64,000 nucleotides of DNA from Tropicibacter oceani (GTDB lineage Bacteria > Pseudomonadota > Alphaproteobacteria > Rhodobacterales > Rhodobacteraceae): assembly GCF_029958925.1 (NCBI RefSeq), contig NZ_CP124616.1:558001-622000 (forward strand), given 5' to 3'. Positions 35,419 to 47,289 of this stretch are shown here, piece after piece. How positions within the stretch are numbered: position 1 is the first letter of the stretch; every line of letters starts with the position of its first letter. A program made the position numbers and the translations under genes. The notes under the pieces are model-generated. The model saw only the letters and a list, made by a program, of their open reading frames with translations. It did no database searches and had not been told where the DNA came from.

Positions 35419-36822
35419 TTAGACGCCGTAGGTGATCGCCAGCGGTTCGTTCCTGGCCATGCCGGCGGGCAGGTCGCGTGCCTGCAAGAACCGGTCCAGC
35501 GCATACAGCATGCCGTATTTCTGCGCCGCAACAAAGTTGTCCTTGCCCTGCTGCGCCAGCTTTTCGACGCTGCGCTTGCCGATGCCCATCTGCGCAAGCA
35601 GGTCGATCACGACCGCCGACGGCTGGTAGACCTCGCTGACCTGATCCAGGTTGAAGCGGAACGACCCCTTTTGCGAAAAGACGAATTCCGACGACACGCC
35701 GCTGCGTTTCAGGAAGGTCCGGAGCAGCTTTTTGTTGAACGAGGCATCATAGTCGAACATCACCTCGGTCGGGAATTGTTCGTAGATGCCGATCCAGGAT
35801 GCGTCAAAGAACGGAAAGGCGATGTCGATACGGTCGTCCAGCTCGGCGGCCAGAACGCCTTTGCGCATGCAGCAGTCGACGTCGAAAATCCCGCCCCGCA
35901 TCAGCGCGCGGCGTTCTTCGGGGTGATCCTGGTATTGCTGAAAGATCTGCGGGGTCTGCGGGGCAATCGGTTTGCCGCCCACGGCAAAGCCGGCGCCGCT
36001 GAACTGCCGCTCTTCGCGGGGCTTGAACAGGGTTTCCAGCGCGTAGTGCCCAAAGTTGTGACCATAGGCCAAGGACACCATGCCTTCGGAAAGGAAGGGC
36101 AGATGCGGCAGGCGCACCAGCTTTTTCTCGCGGGCGCCGCAGATGTGGCCCATATAGGCATCGTTGCCCATGCCATCGAGCAAGATGGCCTTGCCTTCCT
36201 GCGTCTCGTCCAGGATCTGGATGATCTTGGCGACCGCACAGACATACGAAAAGAACGCGATATCGGCGATCGGCGCCGAAAGCTTGCCGGCGCGGGCCTT
36301 CAGGATCGGGTCCACATCGTGGATGTTGTCGGGCAGGAAATGCACGTCAAAGCCCAGCTTTTCCGCCGCCACCTTGACGTCGGCGGTTTCATCTTCGCGG
36401 CCTCGGTTGGTGCAATGCAGCAAGGTCACCGATTTGTTCAATTCGCGCAAAGCCCAGGCCACCGACAGCGAATCCTTGCCGCCGCTGATCATCAGAAAGA
36501 TCCGGTCATAGCCTTCGGTGTCGCGGGCGACGCAATCCAGCAGGTTCTGTTCGATCAGGTCCAGCGCCTTGGCCTCGTCGAATTTCGGATCGCTTTCATA
36601 GCGGCGCACCCCGACGAACTGGCGCAGGTCCCGGTGAAAGCCCGGCTTTTTCGGGTCGGCGGTTTCGGAAAACCCCTGCCCGTAGTCGTTCACCAGAAGT
36701 TCGTTGGAAAACACCGAATAGGGCGCCGGAAGGAACCCCAAACGCAGATAATGTGCAAGACCGGCCCGTGAGAACGCATAGTCTTGATCGGTGGGAATGC
36801 TGGTGATCGAGAATTTGGACAT
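35419..36822 (-). CDS. asparagine-synthase-like PP-loop protein (sugar amidotransferase-like)
   Basis: A 467-residue cytoplasmic enzyme of the N-type ATP pyrophosphatase superfamily. The adenylating loop SGGKDS is at 113-118, with an asparagine-synthase-like C-terminal segment. There is no N-terminal Cys-2 glutaminase domain, so ammonia must come from elsewhere or from a separate partner. The context (glycosyltransferase, polymerase, flippase) suggests amidation of a sugar carboxylate, such as a uronic acid made by the Ugd/epimerase pair. This is inference; some PP-loop proteins in such loci act in N-acetyl sugar amidation (WbpG-like), others in sulfur or tRNA chemistry. It belongs to the same leftward gene set, with a 111-bp gap downstream. 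Confidence 0.75.
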   Translation of the reverse strand: MSKFSITSIPTDQDYAFSRAGLAHYLRLGFLPAPYSVFSNELLVNDYGQGFSETADPKKPGFHRDLRQFVGVRRYESDPKFDEAKALDLIEQNLLDCVARDTEGYDRIFLMISGGKDSLSVAWALRELNKSVTLLHCTNRGREDETADVKVAAEKLGFDVHFLPDNIHDVDPILKARAGKLSAPIADIAFFSYVCAVAKIIQILDETQEGKAILLDGMGNDAYMGHICGAREKKLVRLPHLPFLSEGMVSLAYGHNFGHYALETLFKPREERQFSGAGFAVGGKPIAPQTPQIFQQYQDHPEERRALMRGGIFDVDCCMRKGVLAAELDDRIDIAFPFFDASWIGIYEQFPTEVMFDYDASFNKKLLRTFLKRSGVSSEFVFSQKGSFRFNLDQVSEVYQPSAVVIDLLAQMGIGKRSVEKLAQQGKDNFVAAQKYGMLYALDRFLQARDLPAGMARNEPLAITYGV

Positions 36823-36959
36823 GACGACTCGCAGTTGGTGGGGGTTTCAGGGCCAAAGAGCCCTCGAAATCCGGGAATAGGGTTGTTGAAGCAAGGGGTT
36901 GTCTGAAAAACGGTAACTTGGGTCTGGACTGGTTTACGGTTTGGGCAAGGTGGCCGACC

Positions 36960-38264
36960 CTAAGGCTCGGCGCGGTTTGGAACGGCCAATGTCATAAAGG
37001 ACAACCCCCAGACGCGACAAGCCAGAACACGAAGCCCCAGCGACCACAGCACGATGGCCGAAGACGTGGCGATGGCGGCGCCGATCATTCCGTACAGCGG
37101 AATCAGGGTCACATTGGCAATGACGGTCCAGACGGCGGCGGCGGCAAAGACCCAGGCCGCCTTGGTCTGGTGGCCCTGCATGAACAGTGCCTGCGACGTT
37201 GCGCCGTTCAGGGCCACGGCCAGGTTTGCGGCGCAAAGCATCAACATGATCGGATAGCCCGGCAGGTATTCCTCGCCGGCCAGAAGGCGGATGATGTCGT
37301 CGCCCCAGACGATCAGCCCAAGCAGGGCGGTGACTCCAAACAACATCGAAAAGGCGATGCTTTTCTTGAGGTAGACGGCGATCTTGTGCGGCTCGGTCCT
37401 TGTGTCGGCGGCGGCAAGGTGCGGCGCGTACAGATGGCCGATGGCCTGAACCCCGAAGGTGACCAGCACGGCCGCCTGCGCGGCGATGCGGTAGATGCCG
37501 GCCTCGCGTTCGCCCGACAAAAGCCCCAGCAGGATCACGTCGATCTGCCGGTTAAAGATCAAAAGGCCGGACACGATGACAAAGGGAAAGGCCGCGACCG
37601 ACCAGGTTTTCCAGCCCACACGCTGCGCCGAGGGCACCGGAAACAACCCCTTCAGCAGGGGCAGCGTCCAGATCACCGTCACCAGGAACACGCAGACGGC
37701 GCTGCCGACATAGACCTTGGCCGCGCTTTTCCAGCCATCCGCGACAACCAGCTGCGGCCACAGGAACAACACGCACAGCACCAGCGACGGAATGAACACG
37801 GTGCCGACAAGGATGGCTGCTGTGGGTTTGAAACTGCCGCGCAAGACGCCTTCGAGCAGGCCGATCAGGCACAGGAACGGCAGCCCCAGCGAAAACATGG
37901 CGACACTGCCCGTAAAGGCGCTGGGTGTCTTGTCAAAGCTCAGATAGGCAAACAGCAGCCCCGCAATGGCGCAGGAATAGACCAGCGCAACCCGTATCCC
38001 GGTATCCAGCAGCGGCCCGGCGTCGCCGGGATCGTTTTCGCGATTTGCGACCGCGACGCTTTTGGTGACCAGGGTCGATGCACCGTTCTTGATCGGAATC
38101 GCCAGCAGGGTCGTGGTGGCCAGACCAAAGGCAAAGATGCCAAAGGTTTCGGCACCCAGCAAACGGGCAAGCGCGATGGTCATGGCGGCACCGAAAAGCG
38201 CCTCGGCGCCTTTGAGGCCCAGAACGGTCAGGCCCTGACGTGCCTTCCAGAGTTTCCGGATCAT
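36960..38264 (-). CDS. wzx: Wzx-type polysaccharide flippase (MVF/PST family)
   Basis: A 434-residue inner-membrane protein with about 12-14 predicted helices and the polysaccharide-synthesis (PST) N-terminal segment (LTVLGLKGAEALFGAAMTIA). It should flip the undecaprenyl-linked repeat unit to the periplasm before Wzy polymerisation. The start is the ATG at 38264, which overlaps the stop of the epimerase gene (ATGA); a further upstream start gives an unlikely extension. A 137-bp gap separates it from the amidotransferase-like gene. The identification rests on topology and the operon. Confidence 0.87.
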   Translation of the reverse strand: MIRKLWKARQGLTVLGLKGAEALFGAAMTIALARLLGAETFGIFAFGLATTTLLAIPIKNGASTLVTKSVAVANRENDPGDAGPLLDTGIRVALVYSCAIAGLLFAYLSFDKTPSAFTGSVAMFSLGLPFLCLIGLLEGVLRGSFKPTAAILVGTVFIPSLVLCVLFLWPQLVVADGWKSAAKVYVGSAVCVFLVTVIWTLPLLKGLFPVPSAQRVGWKTWSVAAFPFVIVSGLLIFNRQIDVILLGLLSGEREAGIYRIAAQAAVLVTFGVQAIGHLYAPHLAAADTRTEPHKIAVYLKKSIAFSMLFGVTALLGLIVWGDDIIRLLAGEEYLPGYPIMLMLCAANLAVALNGATSQALFMQGHQTKAAWVFAAAAVWTVIANVTLIPLYGMIGAAIATSSAIVLWSLGLRVLACRVWGLSFMTLAVPNRAEP

Positions 38265-39268
38265 GATGCGTTGTAGTACGACTGATACCACTCCACGAAA
38301 CGCGCGACCCCTTCGGTGACGTCGGTCTGTGGTTTGTACCCGGTCAGCTTTTGCAACACGCTGGCATCGGCCCAGGTGGCAGCGACGTCGCCGGGCTGCA
38401 TGTCCATGTAGTTGCGGATCGCCTTCTTGCCGATCGCGGCTTCGATGGCGTCAATGAAATCCTCAAGGCGGACCTTGTTGGAATTACCGATGTTCACGAC
38501 GCGGTAGGGGGCCACCGGCGACAGGCTGTCGCCCTCGACGGCACTTTCGGGGCCACCGGGCACAGCGTCCATCAACAGGCGGATGCCTTTGACCAGGTCC
38601 TCGACATAGGTAAAGTCGCGGAACATGTTGCCGTGGTTGTAAACGTCGATCGGCTGATCGGCCAGGATCGCCTTGGTGAACTTGAACAGCGCCATGTCGG
38701 GGCGCCCCCAGGGGCCATAAACGGTAAAGAACCGGAACATGGTGGTGGGCAGCTTGTGGATATGCGCCCAGGAATGGGCCATCGCCTCGTTCGCCTTTTT
38801 CGTGGCGGCATAAAAGGACATCTGCGTGTCCGCCTTGTGCAGCTCGGAATAGGGCATTTCGGTATTCGCGCCAAAGACCGAACTGGTCGAGGCCATCAAC
38901 AGATGATCGGGGCGCACGGCAAGCGCGGCCTCCATCAGGTTGAAGGTGCCGACGATGTTGGATTCAAGGTAGGCGCGCGGATTGTCGATGGAATAGCGCA
39001 CCCCGGCCTGGGCAGCCAGGTGCACGATGACATTGGGGCGGGCCTTGGCGACGGCGGCGCTCAGCGCCTGCGCGTCTTCCAGCATTGCTTCGGTGGCGTG
39101 GAAATTGGGATTTTCCGACAGGATTTCATGGCGGCGCTGCTTGAGGGCGACGTCATAGTAATCCGTCATCCCGTCATAGCCATGCACCTCCCAGCCTTCC
39201 TGCAACAGCAGGTTTGCCAGATGGAACCCGATGAACCCGGCCGAGCCGGTGATAAAGGCGCGCTTCAT
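38261..39268 (-). CDS. UDP-glucuronate 4-epimerase-like NAD-dependent epimerase
   Basis: A 335-residue short-chain dehydrogenase/reductase converting UDP-glucuronate to UDP-galacturonate. It has GSAGFIGFHLA (Rossmann motif, residues 8-18), the YAAT catalytic YxxxK at about 153-157 (YAATKKANE), and TDYYDVALKQRRHEIL typical of the UDP-GlcA 4-epimerase subgroup. It lies directly behind the native UDP-glucose dehydrogenase copy (ATGA overlap), so UDP-Glc, UDP-GlcA and UDP-GalA form a short pathway. The start is fixed by the overlap. Confidence 0.9.
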   Translation of the reverse strand: MKRAFITGSAGFIGFHLANLLLQEGWEVHGYDGMTDYYDVALKQRRHEILSENPNFHATEAMLEDAQALSAAVAKARPNVIVHLAAQAGVRYSIDNPRAYLESNIVGTFNLMEAALAVRPDHLLMASTSSVFGANTEMPYSELHKADTQMSFYAATKKANEAMAHSWAHIHKLPTTMFRFFTVYGPWGRPDMALFKFTKAILADQPIDVYNHGNMFRDFTYVEDLVKGIRLLMDAVPGGPESAVEGDSLSPVAPYRVVNIGNSNKVRLEDFIDAIEAAIGKKAIRNYMDMQPGDVAATWADASVLQKLTGYKPQTDVTEGVARFVEWYQSYYNAS

Positions 39269-40569
39269 CGCCCGATCCCGTCGTATGCGGTGAATCCGGC
39301 GTTTTTGGCGTCGTCGCGGTCGTAGATGTTGCGCAGGTCGGCCATGTGGGGGGTGGTCATGCTGCTGGCCAGGCGGGGCAGGTCAAGGGCGCGGAATTCG
39401 TTCCATTCCGTCAGGATCACCAACAGGTCAGCCCCGCGCGCAGCGGCGTAGGGGTCTTCGATCCAGTCGACGCCGGGCAGCAGGTGCTCGCCTTCGCGGC
39501 GGCCTTGCGGATCGCAGGCGCGCACAACCGCCCCACCACCCACCAGCGCCGGCACGATCGTCAGCGACGGCGCGTCGCGCATGTCGTCGGTGTTCGGCTT
39601 GAAGGTCACGCCCAGCACCGCCACCGTCTTGCCGTTGAAGCTGCCGCCGCACAGGTCCAGCAGCTTGTCGATCATCCGGCGCTTGACCTCTTCGTTGACC
39701 TTGATCACCGTCTCGACGATGGAAATCGGCGTCGCGTGTTCCTGGCCGATACGGGCCAACGCCTTGGTATCCTTGGGGAAACACGACCCGCCATAGCCCG
39801 GGCCCGCATGCAGGAACTTGTTCCCGATGCGCCCGTCCATGCCCATGCCCTTGGACACCGATTTCACATCCGCGCCGACCTTTTCGCACAGCGCGGCGAT
39901 TTCGTTGATGAAGGTGATCTTGGTCGCGAGGAACGCGTTCGCGGCGTATTTGATCATCTCGGCCGATTCCAGATCGGTGGTGACGATCGGGAAATCACGC
40001 AGGTACAGCGGGCGATAGATGTCTTCCATGACCTTGGCCGCGCGCTCGGTTTCGACGCCGACGACCACGCGGTCGGGCTTCATGAAATCGTCGATCGCGG
40101 CGCCTTCGCGCAGGAATTCGGGGTTGCTGGCGACGTCGAAATCAAGCGCCGGATTGGCGGCGGCGACGACCTCCTTGACCTTGCGGTTGGTGCCGACGGG
40201 GACGGTGGATTTGGTGACGATCACCACGTAATCCTTGGCCGTGCGGGCGATTTCCTCGGCGGCGGCCATGACATAGGTCAGGTCCGCGTGGCCATCCCCG
40301 CGCCGCGTCGGCGTGCCGACGGCGATGAACACCGCATCGGCGCCGTCGATGGCGCTGGCCAGGTCCAGCGTAAAGGACAGCCGGCCCGCCTCGACGTTCT
40401 TGTGCATCAGGGTATCAAGGCCGGGCTCGTAGATCGGCACCTGGCCGGCTTCGAGCATCTCGATCTTGCGCGGGTCCTTGTCGACGCAGACCACTTCGTG
40501 CCCGAAATCCGAAAAACACACGCCCGAAACAAGGCCAACGTAACCCGTGCCAATCATCGCTATCTTCAT
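39265..40569 (-). CDS. UDP-glucose 6-dehydrogenase, copy 2 (native operon copy)
   Basis: Makes UDP-glucuronate from UDP-glucose using NAD; 434 residues, ending GIGR. Motifs: GTGYVGLVSG (7-16), the central linker helix region, and the catalytic Cys in GGSCFPKDT at about 258. Its stop overlaps the epimerase start by ATGA, which marks this as the original locus. Only three bases beyond the duplicated block (39265-39268) supply the correct stop codon, absent from copy 1. It is the first gene of the leftward polysaccharide operon. The divergent neighbour is kdsD, about 90 bp away. Confidence 0.96.
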   Translation of the reverse strand: MKIAMIGTGYVGLVSGVCFSDFGHEVVCVDKDPRKIEMLEAGQVPIYEPGLDTLMHKNVEAGRLSFTLDLASAIDGADAVFIAVGTPTRRGDGHADLTYVMAAAEEIARTAKDYVVIVTKSTVPVGTNRKVKEVVAAANPALDFDVASNPEFLREGAAIDDFMKPDRVVVGVETERAAKVMEDIYRPLYLRDFPIVTTDLESAEMIKYAANAFLATKITFINEIAALCEKVGADVKSVSKGMGMDGRIGNKFLHAGPGYGGSCFPKDTKALARIGQEHATPISIVETVIKVNEEVKRRMIDKLLDLCGGSFNGKTVAVLGVTFKPNTDDMRDAPSLTIVPALVGGGAVVRACDPQGRREGEHLLPGVDWIEDPYAAARGADLLVILTEWNEFRALDLPRLASSMTTPHMADLRNIYDRDDAKNAGFTAYDGIGR

Positions 40570-40636
40570 GGAATCCAGCCTTCCTCAAATACATTTGCGC
40601 CCGTAATGAGCCCCCAATTTCCAAAATGTCAACGCG
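39269..40636. repeat. exact 1,368-bp direct repeat, right copy
   Basis: Same sequence and orientation as 6633-8000; the offset is 32,636 bases. Its ends coincide with the epimerase start on the left and with a point 67 bases upstream of the ugd start codon on the right. Recombination between the two copies would remove or duplicate the 32.6 kb between them. Confidence 0.93.
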
Positions 40637-40725
40637 GCCAAACATGCACGGGCGTGGTTATGCCCCATTGGACACGGGGCGAAATGCGCGATAACACCCA
40701 GCAAAGCAGTCAAGAGCCGGATCCC

Positions 40726-41679
40726 ATGAGTCAAACCCCTTCTGACATCGCCCGCGATGTGCTGCGGACGGAAAGCGGCGCGCTTGTCCGTCTTGCCGAT
40801 GAACTGCCGGGCAGTTTCGATTCGGTTGTCGAACGGCTGCTGGCCGTGCAGGGCCGTGTGATCGTGTCCGGCATGGGCAAATCCGGCCATGTGGCGGGCA
40901 AGATCGCCGCGACCTTTGCCTCGACCGGGACGCCGGCGCAGGTTGTCCATCCCGGTGAGGCCAGCCATGGCGATCTGGGCATGATCACCCGCGCCGACGC
41001 CGTGATCCTGATCTCGAATTCCGGTGAAACGCGTGAATTGGCCGATATGATCGCCCATTGCGCCCGCTTTGCCATCCCGCTGATCGCCATGACCAAAAAG
41101 GCAGACAGCACGCTGGCCCGTGCCGCCGAAAGCGTGCTGTTGTTGCCCGACGCGCCCGAAGCCTGTGCGATCGGCATGGCGCCGACCACCTCGACCACAA
41201 TGGCGATGGCGCTGGGGGATGCGTTGGCGGTGGCGATGATGCAGCACCGGGGCTTTGGCCGCGAAAGCTTTGCCGCCTTTCATCCCGGTGGCACGCTGGG
41301 GGCGCAATTGCTGCGCGTTTCGGCGGTGATGCACAAGGGCGACGAACTGCCCGTCGTGCACGAAACCACCGCGATGAGCGATGTTCTTCTGACGATGAGC
41401 CAAAAGGGCTTTGGCGTGGCGGCACTGGTTCAGGGCGACAAGCTGGCCGGGATCATCACCGACGGCGATTTGCGCCGCAACATGGACGGGCTGATGGACC
41501 GCACCGCCGGGCAGGTCGCCACCCGCACGCCGCTTGTCACCCGCCCCGACACCCTTTTGACAGAAGCCCTCGGAGTCATGAACATGTCCAAACGCACCGT
41601 CCTTCTGGTGGTCGAAGAGGGCCACAAACTGGTTGGTCTTCTGCATATCCACGACGCTTTGCGCGCAGGTGTCGCATGA
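40726..41679 (+). CDS. kdsD: arabinose-5-phosphate isomerase (KdsD/KpsF/GutQ family)
   Basis: Converts D-ribulose-5-phosphate to D-arabinose-5-phosphate, first step of Kdo synthesis. A 317-residue protein with an N-terminal SIS domain (GMGKSGHVAGKIAATFASTG at about 54-73; HPGEASHGDLGM) and two CBS domains at the C-terminus (about 195-310; ITDGDLRRNMDG). An ATG at 40684 with GGGG upstream would give 14 more residues and is a fair alternative. kdsB starts inside its stop (ATGA). It is divergent from ugd copy 2. Confidence 0.93.
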   Translation: MSQTPSDIARDVLRTESGALVRLADELPGSFDSVVERLLAVQGRVIVSGMGKSGHVAGKIAATFASTGTPAQVVHPGEASHGDLGMITRADAVILISNSGETRELADMIAHCARFAIPLIAMTKKADSTLARAAESVLLLPDAPEACAIGMAPTTSTTMAMALGDALAVAMMQHRGFGRESFAAFHPGGTLGAQLLRVSAVMHKGDELPVVHETTAMSDVLLTMSQKGFGVAALVQGDKLAGIITDGDLRRNMDGLMDRTAGQVATRTPLVTRPDTLLTEALGVMNMSKRTVLLVVEEGHKLVGLLHIHDALRAGVA

Positions 41680-42464
41680 GCGCGGTCATCTTCATCCCGG
41701 CCCGTTACGCGTCGACGCGCTATCCCGGCAAACCGCTGGTGGAACTGACCGGCGCAACCGGTGTCGCCAAATCGCTGATCCGGCGCAGTTGGGAGGCGGC
41801 GCAGACGGTCAAGGGCGCCAGCGCCGTCTATGTCCTGACTGACGATGACCGCATCGCCGAGGCCGCGCGCGGCTTTGGCGCTGATGTGCTGATGACCTCC
41901 TCGGATGCGCGCAACGGCACAGAACGCTGTGCCGAGGGGATCGCCCAACTGGCGCAGGAACCGGACACCGTCGTCAACCTTCAGGGCGATGCGCCGCTGA
42001 CCCCGCCCTGGTTTGTCGAGGCGCTGATTGACGCCATGCAGGACGAGGCGGTTCAGATGGCAACGCCCGTGCTGAAATGCGATCACGAAACCCTGTCGAA
42101 TTTCGTGTCCGACCGGCACGCAGGTCGGGTTGGCGGCACCACGGCGGTGATGCGCGCCGATGGGACGGCGCTGTATTTCTCGAAAGAGGTGCTGCCCTAT
42201 GTCGGCAATCTCGAAACCCCGCCCGAGGTCTGGCACCATGTCGGTGTCTACGCCTATCGCCCTGCCGCCTTGCGTGCCTATATGTCCTGGGCCGAGGGCC
42301 CGCTGGAACGCGCCGAGGGGCTGGAACAATTGCGGTTCCTTGAAAACGGCACGCCGGTGACCTGCGTTCCGGTCGATGGTCAGGGCCGCGTGTTCTGGGA
42401 ATTGAACAACCCCGTCGATGTGAACCGCATCGAGGGCGTCTTGAAAAAGGAAGGCATCGCATGA
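41676..42464 (+). CDS. kdsB: 3-deoxy-manno-octulosonate cytidylyltransferase (CMP-Kdo synthetase)
   Basis: Activates Kdo with CTP to give CMP-Kdo. The 262-residue protein carries [17 protein letters not shown] at the N-terminus, the nucleotide-binding loop of the family, and [11 protein letters not shown] (about 99-109) with the metal-binding Asp. Translationally coupled at both ends: ATGA overlaps with kdsD and with kdsA. The set kdsD-kdsB-kdsA beside a capsule locus, instead of scattered, resembles a capsule-dedicated duplicate, but other copies would have to be checked elsewhere in the genome. Confidence 0.93.
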   Translation: MSAVIFIPARYASTRYPGKPLVELTGATGVAKSLIRRSWEAAQTVKGASAVYVLTDDDRIAEAARGFGADVLMTSSDARNGTERCAEGIAQLAQEPDTVVNLQGDAPLTPPWFVEALIDAMQDEAVQMATPVLKCDHETLSNFVSDRHAGRVGGTTAVMRADGTALYFSKEVLPYVGNLETPPEVWHHVGVYAYRPAALRAYMSWAEGPLERAEGLEQLRFLENGTPVTCVPVDGQGRVFWELNNPVDVNRIEGVLKKEGIA

Positions 42465-43318
42465 GCCAGATCCGCACCGTCACGATTGGCGACATCGCCA
42501 TCGCCAACGACGCCCCCTTTGCGCTGATCGCGGGGCCCTGCCAATTGGAAAGCCTGGATCACGCGCGGATGCTGGCCGAAAAGATCGCCGCAGCCGCCGA
42601 GGCCAATGATACCAAGTGGATTTTCAAGGCCAGCTATGACAAGGCCAACCGATCGTCCTTGCAGGGCAAGCGTGGGCTGGGCATGGATGAGGGGCTGAAG
42701 ATCCTGCAGACCATCCGACGCGAATTCGGTGTTCCGGTTCTGACCGACGTGCACGAAAGCGCCCATTGCGCCCCTGTGGCCGAAGTGGTCGATGTGCTGC
42801 AAATCCCCGCTTTTCTGTGCCGTCAGACCGACCTGTTGATCGCCGCGGGCGAGACCGGCAAGGCCGTGAACGTCAAGAAAGGCCAGTTCCTTGCGCCCTG
42901 GGACATGGCAAACGTCGCTGACAAGATCGCCAGCACCGGCAACGAACAGATCATGCTGTGCGAACGCGGGACATCCTTTGGCTACAACATGCTGGTGTCC
43001 GACATGCGGTCACTGCCGATCATGGCCGAGACGGGGCGCCCGGTGGTCTTTGACGCGACCCATTCGGTGCAGATGCCGGGTGGTCAGGGGACATCCTCGG
43101 GCGGTAAACGCGAGTATGTCGAACCGCTGGCGCGCGCCGCGCTAGCCATCGGCTGTGCGGCGGTTTTCATGGAAACCCACGAAGATCCGGACAACGCCCC
43201 GTCAGACGGGCCGAACATGGTGCCGGTTCAGGTCTTGGGCCACGTTCTGCACGGGCTGCGGGCCATCGACGATCTGACAAAAGGCCGGACCGAAGCGCTG
43301 GCATCGGTCTTTGCCTGA
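42461..43318 (+). CDS. kdsA: 3-deoxy-8-phosphooctulonate synthase
   Basis: Condenses phosphoenolpyruvate and arabinose-5-phosphate to Kdo-8-phosphate. A 285-residue class I DAHP-synthetase-type barrel with [10 protein letters not shown] (about 23-32), [11 protein letters not shown] (55-65) and [14 protein letters not shown] (192-205). Start codon overlaps the kdsB stop. The Kdo-8-phosphate phosphatase (KdsC) is not in the window. The hairpin at 43325-43343, with the convergent phosphomannomutase, closes the operon. Confidence 0.94.
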   Translation: MSQIRTVTIGDIAIANDAPFALIAGPCQLESLDHARMLAEKIAAAAEANDTKWIFKASYDKANRSSLQGKRGLGMDEGLKILQTIRREFGVPVLTDVHESAHCAPVAEVVDVLQIPAFLCRQTDLLIAAGETGKAVNVKKGQFLAPWDMANVADKIASTGNEQIMLCERGTSFGYNMLVSDMRSLPIMAETGRPVVFDATHSVQMPGGQGTSSGGKREYVEPLARAALAIGCAAVFMETHEDPDNAPSDGPNMVPVQVLGHVLHGLRAIDDLTKGRTEALASVFA

Positions 43319-43324
43319 CGGGGC

Positions 43325-43343
43325 GGCGGGGTTTTACCCCGCC
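43325..43343. terminator. hairpin between convergent kdsA and phosphomannomutase
   Basis: A 7-bp GC-rich stem (43325-43331 with 43337-43343) around a five-base TTTTA loop overlaps the end of the phosphomannomutase gene (its TAA stop lies in the loop). Neither side has a proper T-run, so termination would be weak. Confidence 0.35.
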
Positions 43344-44728
43344 AGCCGGTCGCGCAGTTTGGTCAGAGTATCGGTCAACAGCGCCAAGGCGCGCTCGGCG
43401 CTGTCGGCTTCGGCATAGCAGCGGAATTCCGGGGCATTGCCCGAGGGCCGCAAATGCACCACATCGCCGCCCGCAAAGGTGACGCGCAGCCCGTCGGTTT
43501 CGTCAACCCGGGCTTCCTTCTGCCCCAGGTCGGCGAAAAACGCCGCCCGCGCTGCCGCATCCCCGGATATCTGCGCGATGAAGGCCTTTGACACCTCGGT
43601 TTCGATCCCGGCAATCCGGTCCGCTGCCGTGAACCGCTGTGGCAAGGCATCGGCCAGCGCGGCCAGCGAAAGGCCCGCCTGCCGCGCGGCCACCAGCGGC
43701 GCAAGGACCGGCAGCAGGCAATCGCGGGTCAACAGCGGGGCAAGCGTCCCTGCCGGGCCTTGCGCCTGAAAGCCAAGCAAAAAGCCTCCGTTCGCCTCGT
43801 AGCCCACGACCTTGGCCGCCGGGTCCTGCGCCAGAACCTGCTCCATCGCGGCAATGACAAAGGGCGATCCGATGCGGGTCAGGGTGACCTGATCGAACTC
43901 GGGCATCTGCGCGATCATGGTGTTCGAGCTGACCGGCGTGCACAGCACCCTTGCCCCCAAGGCACGCGCCGTCAGCGCCCCCAGCACATCCCCGGGGATC
44001 ACCCGCCCGGCGGCATCCGCGACCATCGGCCTGTCGGCATCGCCATCGGTCGACACCACGGCATCCAACCCATGTTCGGCGCACCATCCGGCCAGCATGG
44101 CGCGGGTATCAGGGTCAAGCGCCTCGGTATCGACGGGGATGAAAGTGTCTGACCGCGCCAGCGCGACCGGTTCAGCGCCCAGCGCCCCCAGCACGTCGAC
44201 CATCACGTCGCGCGCGACCGAACTGTGCTGATAGACGCCGATGCGCATGCCCTGCAACGCCGGGCCGTAGGCCTGGACATAGCGCTGCGCATAGGCCGCC
44301 ACCGCATCGCGGACCTGCCGCGCCGGGGCATGCGCCCCGCGCAGACCCCTGCCCAGATGCGCGCAGATCGCCGCCTCGTCGACCTTGGAAATCTCGCCAC
44401 TCGGGACATAGAACTTCAGCCCGTTGCGATCCGCCGGAATGTGGCTTCCGGTGACCATCACCGCCGCCTGCCCCGCCCCAAGCGATGACAGCGCCAGCGC
44501 AGGTGTGGGCAGCACACCGCAATCGATCACCTGGATGCCCGCGTCTTCGACCGCCTGCATGACCCATTGCGCGATCTGCGGCGAGGACGGGCGCAGGTCG
44601 CGCCCCACATGCACCGCACCGCCATGCGGGCAGGCCGCAAGAAAGGCGCCGGTGTAATCCTTGACCAGCGTTTCGGTCAGTTCCGTGACCAGGCCGCGCA
44701 GGCCGCTTGTTCCGAATTTGGGCGCCAT
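43334..44728 (-). CDS. phosphomannomutase/phosphoglucomutase-like phosphohexomutase
   Basis: Interconverts hexose-6-phosphate and hexose-1-phosphate, most likely making mannose-1-phosphate for the manC product downstream. A 464-residue alpha-D-phosphohexomutase with the catalytic Ser95 in TGSHIP, metal-binding DGDADR at 228-233, sugar-binding GYEANGGF, and the phosphate-binding RPSGNAPEFR near the C-terminus. The usual TGSHNP has Ile instead of Asn. The start is the ATG at 44728 with GGAGAG 5-6 bases upstream. Divergent from tex, convergent with kdsA. Confidence 0.88.
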   Translation of the reverse strand: MAPKFGTSGLRGLVTELTETLVKDYTGAFLAACPHGGAVHVGRDLRPSSPQIAQWVMQAVEDAGIQVIDCGVLPTPALALSSLGAGQAAVMVTGSHIPADRNGLKFYVPSGEISKVDEAAICAHLGRGLRGAHAPARQVRDAVAAYAQRYVQAYGPALQGMRIGVYQHSSVARDVMVDVLGALGAEPVALARSDTFIPVDTEALDPDTRAMLAGWCAEHGLDAVVSTDGDADRPMVADAAGRVIPGDVLGALTARALGARVLCTPVSSNTMIAQMPEFDQVTLTRIGSPFVIAAMEQVLAQDPAAKVVGYEANGGFLLGFQAQGPAGTLAPLLTRDCLLPVLAPLVAARQAGLSLAALADALPQRFTAADRIAGIETEVSKAFIAQISGDAAARAAFFADLGQKEARVDETDGLRVTFAGGDVVHLRPSGNAPEFRCYAEADSAERALALLTDTLTKLRDRLAG

Positions 44729-44853
44729 CGTGCTCTCCGTTCCGCTTGGTCGTGTGATGCCCAAGCGGCTGTGCAAAGGCAACCGATTTGCCAGCTTGTC
44801 ACCTGTGCGGGGGGCCGCTATCACGATCTTCCGACCCATCAGGAGGCCGACAA

Positions 44854-47172
<2,319 letters not shown>

Positions 47173-47289
47173 AGCGGCGTAACCAAAAGCATACACATCC
47201 AGACCGAGAGTCAACGCAGGCAAACCTGCATTGGCGATTGTGCGGTGATTTGCTAAGACGGGCGCAGTGTACTTTTCGGGTTTCCACAC

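Noticed and set aside
6633-40636. Transposon or genomic island bounded by ugd repeats
   Set aside because: The repeats are a coding gene plus its upstream region, without inverted ends, target duplications, integrase or tRNA; composition inside matches outside.
39346-40683. N-terminal extension of kdsD through the duplicated ugd
   Set aside because: It runs antisense through ugd copy 2; the KdsD family starts near 40684-40726.
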